Source of the DNA: Bradyrhizobium lablabi
GTDB taxonomy: Bacteria > Pseudomonadota > Alphaproteobacteria > Rhizobiales > Xanthobacteraceae
Assembly: GCF_018131005.1 (NCBI RefSeq)
Contig: NZ_JAFCJK010000006.1
Location: 124,001 to 188,000, forward strand
DNA length: 64,000 nt
Direction: 5' to 3'
The notes beneath the pieces are model-generated. The model had not been told where the DNA came from, searched no databases, and worked only from the letters and a program-made list of their open reading frames with translations. Shown piece after piece: positions 53,871-62,446 of the stretch. Position 1 is the stretch's first letter. Every line of letters starts with the position of its first letter. A program made the translations under genes and the position numbers.

Positions 53871-54117
53871 ACAAAAAGGACCAACTTTCGTTGGCCCAGT
53901 GTTGGGGATCAACTCCCCTGCGCACAGACCCGATCCCAACGGCCCCGGGGGGCTGGGGGCTGAGGAATCCGGAACCGAAAGGACCGGGCCAACGCAGGAT
54001 TTCCTTCTCGCAGGGCAGCGGGGCGGTCGATTGGCGGAAGTGGGGCAGCAATAAGATTCTACTAACGTTCCCGTGACCCTTTTGCGGCGCCCGGCTGTGT
54101 CTCACGGACGTCCCCAA
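53871..54117 (-). ncRNA. candidate minus-strand small RNA with terminator
   Basis: On the minus strand GGGCCAAC GAAA GTTGGTCC (53897-53878, with a GNRA-type loop and one mismatch) is followed by TTTTT, a good rho-independent end. Upstream on the same strand CGTTGGCCC (53994-53986) can instead pair with GGGCCAACG (53897-53889), closing a large GC-rich fold and excluding the terminator. No minus-strand protein gene accounts for this end. The 526-base gap between DUF1223 and DUF2794 has no credible gene. The 5' end is a guess. Confidence 0.45.
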
Positions 54118-54201
54118 AGCGGCTCACGGCACAACGAATGGACGCTTGCAGCGTCCCTAACTTAGCGCAATCATGTCAGGCGGATGACAGGAGGCTGCTC
54201 G

Positions 54202-54573
54202 ATGAGCTTGATCTCGGAGGACACTGATCCAAGCGGGCTTCGCGCCGTGGCGCGCCCCGCCGCCGCGGCCTCCCAACCCAATCGCGTGACGTTCAATCGT
54301 CTTGAGCTAAACCGAATTCTCAATCTCTATGGCCGCATGGTCGCCGAAGGCGAATGGCGCGACTATGCGATCGATTTCCTCAAGGACCGCGCAGTGTTCT
54401 CGGTGTTTCGCCGCGCCTCCGAGGTGCCGATCTACCGCATCGAGAAAGATCCGCGGCTGGCGCGCAAGCAGGGCATGTACAGCGTCATCTCGGCGACCGG
54501 GCTGATTCTGCGCCGCGGCCACGAGCTTGAGCGTGTGCTGCTTGTGATCGATCGTAAGCTGATGCTGGTCTAG
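54202..54573 (+). CDS. DUF2794 protein
   Basis: A 123-residue protein of the alphaproteobacterial DUF2794 family. ATG 54202 has AGGAGG seven bases upstream, better than the frame start at 54184. The core reads VTFNRLELNRILNLYGRMVA, EGEWRDYAIDFLKDRAVFSV, FRRASEVPIYRIEKDPRLAR and KQGMYSVISATGLILRRGH, which is nearly the whole domain. Cytosolic; function unknown. A small hairpin GGACGC/GCGTCC lies about 50 bases before the start. Confidence 0.92.
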   Translation: MSLISEDTDPSGLRAVARPAAAASQPNRVTFNRLELNRILNLYGRMVAEGEWRDYAIDFLKDRAVFSVFRRASEVPIYRIEKDPRLARKQGMYSVISATGLILRRGHELERVLLVIDRKLMLV

Positions 54574-54617
54574 GCCGGCGGCTCGACGCGATCTATCCGG
54601 GCTACGGGTATTGCCGC

Positions 54618-55148
54618 TCAATCCGCCGGCACCGTCGTCGCGCCCTCGCCAAGTGCGCGCTGCATCATCACGGTGTCGAGCCAGCGGCCGAACTTCAGGC
54701 CGACGCTGGGATGGGTCCCGATCATCTGGAAGCCGGTCTTGCTGTGGACGCCGATCGAACCCGCATTCTCGGAATCGCCGATTACCGCGATCATCTGCCG
54801 AAAGCCGCTCGCCTCGCATTCGACGATCAGGCGCTGCATCAGCCGCAAGCCGATGCCGCGGCGATGGATCGCAGGATCCAGATAGATCGAGTTCTCCACG
54901 GTGAAGCGATAGGCCGGTCGCGGCCGGTACGGACCGGCATAGGCGTAGCCGACCACGCGGCCATCCAGCACGGCGACCAAATAGGGGAAACCGCCATCCA
55001 CCAACGCCCGGTAGCGGCGCGTCATTTCGGCGAGGTCGGGCGGCATCAACTCGAAGGTCGCGGTGCCAAAGCGCACTGCGTGCTCATAGATTGCCGTGAT
55101 CGAAGGGAGGTCGGCCTCGGCGGCTATTCTGATTTCCGGATTTGACAT
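54618..55148 (-). CDS. GNAT acetyltransferase, phosphinothricin-acetyltransferase-like
   Basis: A 176-residue GNAT enzyme that transfers acetyl from acetyl-CoA to an amine. It resembles the Bar/Pat group: IRIAAEADLPSITAIYEHAV, FELMPPDLAEMTRRYRAL, GRVVGYAYAGPYRPRPAYRF, ENSIYLDPAIHRRGIGLRLM (acetyl-CoA-binding RRGIG) and GIHSKTGF-like GVHSKTGFQMIGTHPSVGLKF. Substrates in such chromosomal copies are often amino-acid analogues such as methionine sulfoximine; the one here is unknown. It converges on DUF2794. Confidence 0.9.
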   Translation of the reverse strand: MSNPEIRIAAEADLPSITAIYEHAVRFGTATFELMPPDLAEMTRRYRALVDGGFPYLVAVLDGRVVGYAYAGPYRPRPAYRFTVENSIYLDPAIHRRGIGLRLMQRLIVECEASGFRQMIAVIGDSENAGSIGVHSKTGFQMIGTHPSVGLKFGRWLDTVMMQRALGEGATTVPAD

Positions 55149-55181
55149 GAAGCGAGAATATTTTTGCTTCGCGCAAAAGAA

Positions 55182-55207
55182 AAGCCCCGGCCGGAAGGCC
55201 GGGGCTT
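55182..55207 (-). terminator. terminator after the Bax-inhibitor gene
   Basis: AAGCCCCGGCC (55182-55192) and GGCCGGGGCTT (55197-55207) form a perfect 11-bp stem with loop GGAA; on the minus strand the loop is TTCC and TTTTCTTTTG follows. It lies 24 bases after the stop at 55231. Confidence 0.93.
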
Positions 55208-55230
55208 GGATCGATCCGCTGGCTTAGCGC

Positions 55231-56022
55231 TTAGTCGCGCTGGCCGAGCAGCTGCAACAGCAGCGTGAACAAGTTGATGAAGTTCAGGTAGAGCGAGAGT
55301 GCGCCGGTGATCGCCGCACGCTCGGCCATCGCGCCACCTTGCGAGGCGTAGCCGTAGATGTAGTCGTTCTTCAGCCGCTGGGTGTCCCAGGCAGTCAGGC
55401 CCGCGAACACTAGCACGCCGACCACCGACACGATGAACTGCAGCGCCGAACTCGCCAGGAACAGATTGACCAGGCTCGCGATGATGATGCCAATCAGGCC
55501 CATGAACAGGAACGAGCCCATGCCGCTCATGTCACGCTTTGTGGTGTAGCCGTAGAGGCTCAGCGCGCCGAAGGTCGCCGCGGTGATGAAGAACACCCGC
55601 ACGATCGAGGTATGCGTGTACACGAGGAAGATCGACGACAGCGATAGGCCCATCAGCGCCGAGAACACCCAGAACAGCAACTGGGCGGTCGCGGGTTGCA
55701 GACGGTTGATGCCGGCGGAAATGACGAACACCATCACCAGGGGCGCGAGGATGAACAGCCACTTCAGCGGACTGACGTACATCGCATAACCGAACTGCGT
55801 CAGGTAGGCATTGCCAAACCTGGCGACGGCGGCGGACGAATCGCCTGTCACCGCAGCCATGTAGACACCAAGCGCGGCAAAGCCGGTAATGGCCAGGCCG
55901 ATGCTCATGTAGTTGTAGATGCGCAGCATGTAGGCGCGCAGACCGGCGTCGACGGTCGCAGCGTCAATGCGCCCGGCGGCCCGGCCGAAGGGAGAGGCAT
56001 AGTTGCGGTCTAGGTCCGACAT
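55231..56022 (-). CDS. Bax inhibitor-1/YccA family membrane protein
   Basis: A 263-residue protein with seven hydrophobic segments, the BI-1 layout. Family regions are RAYMLRIYNYMSIGLAITGF, SSIFLVYTHTSIVRVFFITA, GSFLFMGLIGIIIASLVNLF, LVFAGLTAWDTQRLKNDY and the final ALSLYLNFINLFTLLLQLLG. The conserved Asp in TAWDTQ and the C-terminal charged end match the family's pH-gated Ca2+ leak members. In bacteria the role is unsure; E. coli YccA inhibits FtsH. The gene stands alone with its own terminator. Confidence 0.93.
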   Translation of the reverse strand: MSDLDRNYASPFGRAAGRIDAATVDAGLRAYMLRIYNYMSIGLAITGFAALGVYMAAVTGDSSAAVARFGNAYLTQFGYAMYVSPLKWLFILAPLVMVFVISAGINRLQPATAQLLFWVFSALMGLSLSSIFLVYTHTSIVRVFFITAATFGALSLYGYTTKRDMSGMGSFLFMGLIGIIIASLVNLFLASSALQFIVSVVGVLVFAGLTAWDTQRLKNDYIYGYASQGGAMAERAAITGALSLYLNFINLFTLLLQLLGQRD

Positions 56023-56256
56023 GGTCGAATTCCCGTGGTTGTCCCGGTGGAGCGCAAGGGATTTGCGGCGCCGGTCGTAAATCTATCTCAGACAGCGCGA
56101 TTTGCGGAATACAAATTCCGTATATCAAACCGCCCATCTGACCCGCTTGGTATGTGGGAAATTAGCACATTCGACGCAAGCCTCCACGCGCGGCCGAATG
56201 TCGCTCTAACGGCTTCTTAATATAGAGAAAGGTGGCGTTAACGCCGCTACAAATTG

Positions 56257-58827
56257 TCACAAATTCCGTAACACCGAGGCGGGCTTCTGGTTCAGCGCGA
56301 GCAGCGTTCCCGCAAGCCCAAGCCCCACGGTGACGACCAGGGCGGTGACCACGACCAGCGCGGCGCTGCCGGCCTGCCAGGAGAAGCTGAGCGTCATCAA
56401 TCGCGTAACGATCAGCCAGGCGGCGATCGAGCCGGCGACGACGCCGAATACCGCGGTGGCAAAGCCGATCATCAGATATTCGAGAGCGTAGGCCCCGAGG
56501 AGCCGCGCCCGCGTCGCGCCAAGCGTCTTGAGGATGACGGCGTCGTAGACGCGGTGGCGGTGGCCCGCCGCAAGCGCGCCGCCCAGCACCAGGATGGCCG
56601 AAATCAGCGTCACCGCGCTGGCGCCGCGGATTGCCAGTACGAGATTGCTGACGACGCTGCCGACGGTCTCCAGCGCCTCCCGGACGCGCACGCTCGTCAC
56701 CATCGGAAAGGCGTCGGCCACCTGCTTGATGATGCGGGCGTCGTCCGTGGAATCCGGTTGGGCCTCGGTCAGGGTCGCGACATGGCTGTGCGGCGCGCCC
56801 TTGAAGGCATTCGGCGAGAACACCAGCACGAAGTTGATGCCGAGCCCCTGCCAGTCGATGTTGCGCAAATTGGCGATCCTGGCGGGAATGTCGCGGCCGA
56901 GCACGTTGACCGTAATCTCGTCACCGATCTTCAGCCCGAGGCCGTCGGCGATCTTCTTTTCCATCGAGACCAGCGGCGGGCCGCTGTAACCGGGTCCCCA
57001 CCATTTGCCCTCGACGATCTTTGAGCCCTTGGGGATCTCGCCGGTATAGGTCAGGCCACGGTCGCTCTGTAGCACCCATTCCGAGTCGACGGTCGGGTTG
57101 AGCTGGTCGGCTTTCACGCCACGGGCGGCGACGATGCGCCCGCGCAGCATGGGCACGTCCTCGATGGTGGCGCCAGGCGCGGTTTGCTTCAGGAAAGCAC
57201 CGAAGCGATCGGCTTCGGTGGAGGGGATGTCGATGAAAAAGAACGACGGCGCGTGTTCCGGCAACGCTGCCAGGAATTGCTGTCGCAGATTGCCATCGAT
57301 CTGGGTGATGGTGACGAGAACGGCGAGTCCGAGGCCCAGGGAAAGCACCACCGAGGGCGTCAGGGCACCCGGCCGGTGGATGTTGGCGATCGCAAGCCGG
57401 AGCATGGTCATGCGGCTTCGTGGCAGCCGGCGCGCAGTCGCCATCAGGATTGCAGCGATCCCGCGCAGCAGCAGGAACACCGCGATCGAGGAGACGACGA
57501 ACACCGAGGCGACGCGCTTGTCGTAGGCCAGCCCGATCGCAACCGCGATCAGGAGCGTGATGACCACACCCATCAGCGCGAGATAGCTCCAGCGCGGGCG
57601 GTGCCATTCGCTTGTGACGGTCTCCCGAAACAGGGTAGCCACGGGCACGTCGTGCACCCGACCGAGCGGCCATAGTCCAAAGGCGAGCGCGGTGAGTTGG
57701 CCGTAGATGAAGGACAGCGCGAGTTCGTCGGGATGCAGCGCCGGCACCACCGGCAGCGGCAAGAGCTTGCCGAACAGGCCGACAATGGCGAACGGTAGCG
57801 CCGCACCGAGCGCGAGCCCGATCACCGAGCCGATGCCGGCCAACACGACGACCTGGGTGAGGTAGATCGTGAAGACGTCGCGGCCGGTGGCGCCAAGCGC
57901 TTTAAAGGAGGCGATGACATCGCGGCGGCGGTCGATATGGCTTTTCACGGCATTGGCCACGCCGACGCCGCCAACGAGCAGCGCCGCGAGGCCGACCAGG
58001 GTCAGGAACTGCGTGAAACGGTTGATGGTGCGCTCAAGTTGCGGCGAGGCGTTGCTGCGGCTGCGGACTTCCCAGCCCGCTTCCGGTGCCGCGCTGCGTA
58101 TGCCGTCGATCAACGCCGTCATGGCGCGATCGTCGTTGGCGCCGGCGGGCAATCTCACCCGATAGATCCAGCGCACCAGGCTCCCCGGCTGCAACAGCTC
58201 GGTGGCGCGCAGGCCGGCTTCGCTGATCAGGAAGCGCGGGCCGAGGCCGACGCCCCCCGCCAGCTTGTCAGGTTCGGTCGCCACGACGCTGCGAATTTGA
58301 AATGTCGCACTGCCGATGCTGACGCGATCGCCCGGCTTCAGGTCGAGCCGCGCCAGCAAGGTTGAATCCGCCGCCGCTCCGTAAGCGCCGTCGCGCTCGG
58401 CCAGGAGGTCGGCGAGCGGCATCTTGGGCTCGAGTGCCAATTCGCCTAGCAGCGGGTATTTGTTATCGACCGCCTTGAGCTCAACGAGAGCCAGCCTGCC
58501 ATCGCCGCTGCGGGCCATGGCGCGAAGCGTCGCTGCGACCGATACGTCGCCGCGGGCGCGCAGCAACGCGACTTCGTCCGGCTTTGCTTCGCGCTGGATC
58601 AGCGAGAAGGCAGCGTCGCCGCCGAGCAGCGTGCGTCCCTCGCGCGACAGGCCATCGCCGAGGCTCGCGGCGACCGAACCGACGCCCGCGATTGCCATGA
58701 CGCCGAGCGCGATGCAGGCGATGAAAACGTAGAAGCCGCGCAGACCGCCACGCAATTCGCGCAGCGCGTAACGAAAGGCGAGCGACGACGTCCGGCCCTG
58801 ACCCGCGACCTCGGAGGCGATGTTCAT
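56257..58827 (-). CDS. FtsX-like ABC transporter permease (YbbP-like)
   Basis: An 856-residue permease from ATG 58827 (MNIASEVAGQGRTSSL). One membrane segment after LRELRGGLRGFYVFIACIAL, a large periplasmic domain, two central groups of helices (about 265-500) and three helices at the C-terminus (GASAVTLISAILVLGGALAA onward), the FtsX/MacB-superfamily layout of YbbP. It overlaps the ATPase gene by four bases. The ybbA-ybbP pair divergent from tesA is the E. coli order, so the cluster is conserved. Likely exports or extracts a lipid or peptide; substrate unknown. Confidence 0.92.
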   Translation of the reverse strand: MNIASEVAGQGRTSSLAFRYALRELRGGLRGFYVFIACIALGVMAIAGVGSVAASLGDGLSREGRTLLGGDAAFSLIQREAKPDEVALLRARGDVSVAATLRAMARSGDGRLALVELKAVDNKYPLLGELALEPKMPLADLLAERDGAYGAAADSTLLARLDLKPGDRVSIGSATFQIRSVVATEPDKLAGGVGLGPRFLISEAGLRATELLQPGSLVRWIYRVRLPAGANDDRAMTALIDGIRSAAPEAGWEVRSRSNASPQLERTINRFTQFLTLVGLAALLVGGVGVANAVKSHIDRRRDVIASFKALGATGRDVFTIYLTQVVVLAGIGSVIGLALGAALPFAIVGLFGKLLPLPVVPALHPDELALSFIYGQLTALAFGLWPLGRVHDVPVATLFRETVTSEWHRPRWSYLALMGVVITLLIAVAIGLAYDKRVASVFVVSSIAVFLLLRGIAAILMATARRLPRSRMTMLRLAIANIHRPGALTPSVVLSLGLGLAVLVTITQIDGNLRQQFLAALPEHAPSFFFIDIPSTEADRFGAFLKQTAPGATIEDVPMLRGRIVAARGVKADQLNPTVDSEWVLQSDRGLTYTGEIPKGSKIVEGKWWGPGYSGPPLVSMEKKIADGLGLKIGDEITVNVLGRDIPARIANLRNIDWQGLGINFVLVFSPNAFKGAPHSHVATLTEAQPDSTDDARIIKQVADAFPMVTSVRVREALETVGSVVSNLVLAIRGASAVTLISAILVLGGALAAGHRHRVYDAVILKTLGATRARLLGAYALEYLMIGFATAVFGVVAGSIAAWLIVTRLMTLSFSWQAGSAALVVVTALVVTVGLGLAGTLLALNQKPASVLRNL

Positions 58828-59543
58828 GTCGTTGACGGTCCGTCGATCCGACCGGAGCGCAGCCGCACCACGCGGTCGCAACGCTGCGCGAGCGAGGTGT
58901 CGTGCGTCACCAGCACGAGTGTCATGCCGCGTTCGGCGTGCTTGGTGAAAAGCAGATCGACGATCTGCTTTCCGGTTGCCTCATCGAGATTGCCGGTCGG
59001 CTCATCGGCAACTAGGATGGCCGGATCAGGCGCCAGTGCGCGCGCGAGCGCAACGCGCTGCTGCTCGCCGCCGGAGAGTTGCGTCGGGTAGTGATGCAGA
59101 CGTTCGCCGAGCCCGACCGATCGCAGTTCCTGCGCGGCACGCGTCGCCGCGTCGGATGCGCCGGCGAGTTCGAGCGGCACCGCGACATTCTCCAGCGCGG
59201 TCATCGTCGGGATCAGATGGAACGACTGGAAGACGATGCCGACCTGCCGCCCGCGGAAACGCGCGAGCGCATCCTCGTCGAGGGCATTGAACGAGGTGCC
59301 GTTGACAACCACCTCTCCGCCGTCAGGACGTTCCAGCCCCGCCATCACCATCAGCAGGGTCGACTTCCCCGAGCCCGACGGTCCGATCAGACCAATGGCC
59401 TCGCCCGCCGCCACACGAAGGCTGATATCCTTGAGGATATGAACCCGTGCCGCGCCGGTGCCGAGCGAAAGATTGACGTCCCTGACAGAAATGGCGTCCG
59501 GCTCGACGCCGGTCAGTGAAGAGGATTCGATGAGGCTGTCCAT
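58824..59543 (-). CDS. ABC transporter ATP-binding protein (YbbA-like)
   Basis: A 239-residue LolD/MacB-type ATPase. Walker A GPSGSGKSTLLMVMAGLERP (about 64-83), Q-loop GIVFQSFHLIPTMTALENV, signature LSGGEQQRVALARALA, Walker B ILVADEPTGNLDE and switch VTHDTSLAQ. ATG 59543 is used; longer frames reach 60002 but run over tesA. Its stop overlaps the permease start (ATGA). The start region overlaps that of the divergent tesA gene by 14 bases. Confidence 0.93.
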   Translation of the reverse strand: MDSLIESSSLTGVEPDAISVRDVNLSLGTGAARVHILKDISLRVAAGEAIGLIGPSGSGKSTLLMVMAGLERPDGGEVVVNGTSFNALDEDALARFRGRQVGIVFQSFHLIPTMTALENVAVPLELAGASDAATRAAQELRSVGLGERLHHYPTQLSGGEQQRVALARALAPDPAILVADEPTGNLDEATGKQIVDLLFTKHAERGMTLVLVTHDTSLAQRCDRVVRLRSGRIDGPSTT

Positions 59544-60243
59544 GGTTCGGTCATATGGCACTTCGGCTGCGGCAGTCGAGGGCTGGTTGGAATGGTTCCT
59601 GCACATACTCTTATTGACCGTGAGCTTGATGACGGCTGCGAGCGCCTCGGCCCAGACACCGGCAGGTCTGGAGAAGCCGATCAAGATGGTGGTTCTTGGC
59701 GACTCCCTGAGCGCCGGGTATGGCCTCCCGGCCGACGCGGCATTCCCGCTCCGTCTGCAAAAAGCCTTGGACGCCAAAGGGATAAGGGTCGATATGATCA
59801 ATGCGGGAGTCTCCGGCGACACCACCTCGGGCGGCCGTGAGCGGCTCGACTGGTCGGTGCCCGAGGGAACCGACGCAGTCATTCTCGAGCTTGGAGCCAA
59901 CGATGCCTTGCGCGGCATCGATCCCGCGGTCAGTCGCGTCGCGCTTTCCGACATCATCACAAAGTTGCAGGCGCGCAAGATCGCAGTGCTCTTGTGCGGC
60001 ATGCTCGCGCCGCCAAATTATGGCAGCGACTATGCTGCGAAATTCAACGCGATCTATCCGGATCTCGCGAAATCCTTCGGTGTGCAGCTCTATCCCTTTT
60101 TTCTCGACGGCGTTGCCGCTGATGCCAGGCTCAATCAGGCCGACGGCATGCATCCGACGGCCGCAGGTGTGGATGTCGTCGTGAAGAACATCCTGCCCAC
60201 GGTGGAGGCATTTCTGGGCTCGATTTCCGGGCAGCGGAGTTGA
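59530..60243 (+). CDS. tesA: GDSL arylesterase/lysophospholipase (TesA-like)
   Basis: A periplasmic SGNH hydrolase acting on acyl esters and thioesters. The 237-residue protein has signal region WFLHILLLTVSLMTAASASA, block I VVLGDSLSAGYGLP (catalytic Ser59), GVSGDTTSGGRERLDW, block III LELGANDALRG and block V DGMHPTAAG with the catalytic Asp and His. ATG 59530 follows AAGAGG; ATG 59542 is the alternative. Divergent from the ybbA-like gene, as in E. coli. Confidence 0.93.
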   Translation: MRLSMVRSYGTSAAAVEGWLEWFLHILLLTVSLMTAASASAQTPAGLEKPIKMVVLGDSLSAGYGLPADAAFPLRLQKALDAKGIRVDMINAGVSGDTTSGGRERLDWSVPEGTDAVILELGANDALRGIDPAVSRVALSDIITKLQARKIAVLLCGMLAPPNYGSDYAAKFNAIYPDLAKSFGVQLYPFFLDGVAADARLNQADGMHPTAAGVDVVVKNILPTVEAFLGSISGQRS

Positions 60244-60400
60244 GCGGACAGTCGGAACGTCCGTAGCTTTACGAGCTGTTAACGCCGTATGCTTCGCAGA
60301 GTCACATAACTCGGGTAAAAAGAAGCATCGGTGATTCGTCACCGGGTCGTTAAAGGCGCAGGCTCCCAAACCCCGCGCCTCCGCATCGAGGATTTTAGCG

Positions 60401-60937
60401 ATGCCGCGTTTGTTCACTGGACTGGAAATCCCGGCCGACATCGGCCAAACCCTCTCCAGCTTGCGCGGCGGCCTTCCCGGCGCACGCTGGATCGATCCCG
60501 AAAACTATCACGTCACCTTGCGCTTCATCGGCGATATCGACGGCGTCTCCGCCAACGAGATCGCCTCGATGCTGTTTCGGGTGAACCGCAAGCCGTTCGA
60601 GGTCAAGCTTCGCGGCCTGTCGAGCTTCGGCGGCCGCAAGCCCCGTGCGGTGGTTGCTTCGGTCGAGCCGAGCCGGCCACTGATCGAGCTGCAGGCTGAG
60701 CTCGAGCGGATGATGCAGCGGATCGGTCTCGATCCAGAGGGGCGGAAATTCACGCCGCATGTGACGCTCGCGCGATTGTACGATGCCTCGAGCCGGGACG
60801 TTGCGGACTATCTGTCCGTGCGCGGCTACTTCCCGAGCCGCTCCTTCATGGCCTCGCGCTTCGTGCTGTTCTCCTCGCGCGCCTCTACCGGCGGCGGCCC
60901 CTACGTGGTCGAGGATTCCTACGCGCTGTGCGCGTGA
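60401..60937 (+). CDS. thpR: RNA 2',3'-cyclic phosphodiesterase (ThpR/LigT)
   Basis: A 178-residue 2H phosphoesterase with two HxT motifs: YHVTLRFIGD (His37, Thr39) and PHVTLARLYD (about 124). They form the catalytic pair that opens 2',3'-cyclic phosphates on RNA ends. RLFTGLEIPADIGQTL and GARWIDPENYHVTL are family blocks. The E. coli homologue was first found as a 2'-5' RNA ligase. It is alone between tesA and zapE. Confidence 0.93.
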   Translation: MPRLFTGLEIPADIGQTLSSLRGGLPGARWIDPENYHVTLRFIGDIDGVSANEIASMLFRVNRKPFEVKLRGLSSFGGRKPRAVVASVEPSRPLIELQAELERMMQRIGLDPEGRKFTPHVTLARLYDASSRDVADYLSVRGYFPSRSFMASRFVLFSSRASTGGGPYVVEDSYALCA

Positions 60938-61070
60938 GGCAACCGGGGCGGCCAGGCGCATGGCATGCCAGGGCTCTTGCCGCTGTGCGAGCACATGCGC
61001 GGGGCTGCATACCCCTCGTACCAATTCACGGCTTGCAATTTGTCGCGTACTAGGGCCGTAAGGTGGGCTC

Positions 61071-62255
61071 ATGCTTTCCGCCTCGCCCAGTTCCTTCCTC
61101 GCCCATTACAAAGCCCTGGTCGCCTCCGGTGCGATCGAGGCCGATCCCGCGCAGGCGGGCGCAGCCGATGCGTTTGGCTCGCTGGAGGAGCGGCTCGCGA
61201 GCTACAAACCGCAGCGCAAGCAAAGCCTGTTGGGGCTGCTGTTCGGCGACAAGGCCGAGGAGCCCCCGCGCGGGCTCTACGTCCATGGCGAGGTCGGTCG
61301 CGGCAAGACGATGCTGATGGACCTGTTCTTTCAGCAGAGCCCGGTCGAACACAAACGACGTGCGCATTTCCACGAGTTCATGGCCGAAGCGCACGAACGC
61401 ATCTACGGCTACCGCCAGCAGATTGCGCGCGGCGAGATCGCGGATGGTGACGTGATCACCCTCACGGCGCAGGCGATCTTCGACGAGGCGTGGCTGCTGT
61501 GCTTCGACGAATTCCACGTCACCGACATCGCGGATGCGATGATCCTGGGCCGGCTGTTCGCAAGATTGTTCGAACTCGGCACCGTGGTGGTCGCGACATC
61601 GAACGTCGCGCCGGAGGACCTCTACAAGGGCGGCCTCAACCGCGCGTTGTTCCTGCCATTCATTGCACAGATTTCCGATCACATGGATGTGTTGCGCCTC
61701 GATGCGCGCACCGACTTCCGGCTGGAAAAGCTGGTCGGCGTGAAGATGTGGCTGGTGCCGGCGGACGCGACTGCCACCGCCGCGCTGGACACAGCCTGGC
61801 GAAAGCTGACCGGCAATGCGCCCTGCAAGTCCCGCGATATCGCGATCAAGGGACGCGTGTTGCACGTGCCGTGCTCGTCGCACGGCGTCGCGCGCTTCGG
61901 CTTCACGGATATTTGCGAGAAGCCGCTCGCTGCCTCCGACTATCTGCGGCTCGCGCGTGACTACCACACGATTCTGGTCGACCACATTCCGGTGATGGAC
62001 TACGCCGAGCGCAATGCCGCCAAGCGTTTCATCTCGCTGATCGACACGCTCTATGACAATGGCGTGAAGCTGATGGCGTCGGCTGAAGCCGATCCGGTGT
62101 CGCTCTATCTCGCGACCGAGGGCAACGAAGCGATGGAGTTCAAGCGGACCTCGTCGCGCCTGATCGAGATGAGTTCGGAATCCTACCTCGCCCTGCCGCA
62201 TGGCCGCAAAGACTCGGCAGCAAGCGGCTCGAGCGCGGGCCTTGTCGAAACCTGA
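61071..62255 (+). CDS. zapE: cell division ATPase ZapE (AFG1-like)
   Basis: A 394-residue AFG1-family ATPase. Walker A GEVGRGKTMLMD (73-84), FHEFMAEAHERI, Walker B LLCFDEFHVTDIADAMIL, ATSNVAPEDLYKGGLNRALFLPF, and C-terminal CEKPLAASDYLRLARDY. In E. coli ZapE acts on the Z-ring under stress; the mitochondrial relative handles respiratory proteins. AAGG precedes the ATG. Its place immediately before mdh-sucC is shared by many Bradyrhizobiaceae, as I recall. Confidence 0.94.
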   Translation: MLSASPSSFLAHYKALVASGAIEADPAQAGAADAFGSLEERLASYKPQRKQSLLGLLFGDKAEEPPRGLYVHGEVGRGKTMLMDLFFQQSPVEHKRRAHFHEFMAEAHERIYGYRQQIARGEIADGDVITLTAQAIFDEAWLLCFDEFHVTDIADAMILGRLFARLFELGTVVVATSNVAPEDLYKGGLNRALFLPFIAQISDHMDVLRLDARTDFRLEKLVGVKMWLVPADATATAALDTAWRKLTGNAPCKSRDIAIKGRVLHVPCSSHGVARFGFTDICEKPLAASDYLRLARDYHTILVDHIPVMDYAERNAAKRFISLIDTLYDNGVKLMASAEADPVSLYLATEGNEAMEFKRTSSRLIEMSSESYLALPHGRKDSAASGSSAGLVET

Positions 62256-62446
62256 GCCTTCAACGACCTCCGCAATCTCGGTCCGGGATTTGCCTCGACA
62301 CGTCCTGCTGGCATGCCTGATCGAATTGAAGGCAAGCCAGAGCAATTGGACAGGGCCCGCGACTTGAACGGATCATTTGAAAGAGTTAACCACCCCTGCC
62401 ACCAACCACTCATCATCCCGCTACCAGTTCAAAGGACTGATTTCCC

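Noticed and set aside
53541..54117. Short frames on both strands in the gap after the DUF1223 gene
   Set aside because: They disagree in frame, lack ribosome sites and overlap strong RNA hairpins; a non-coding explanation fits better.
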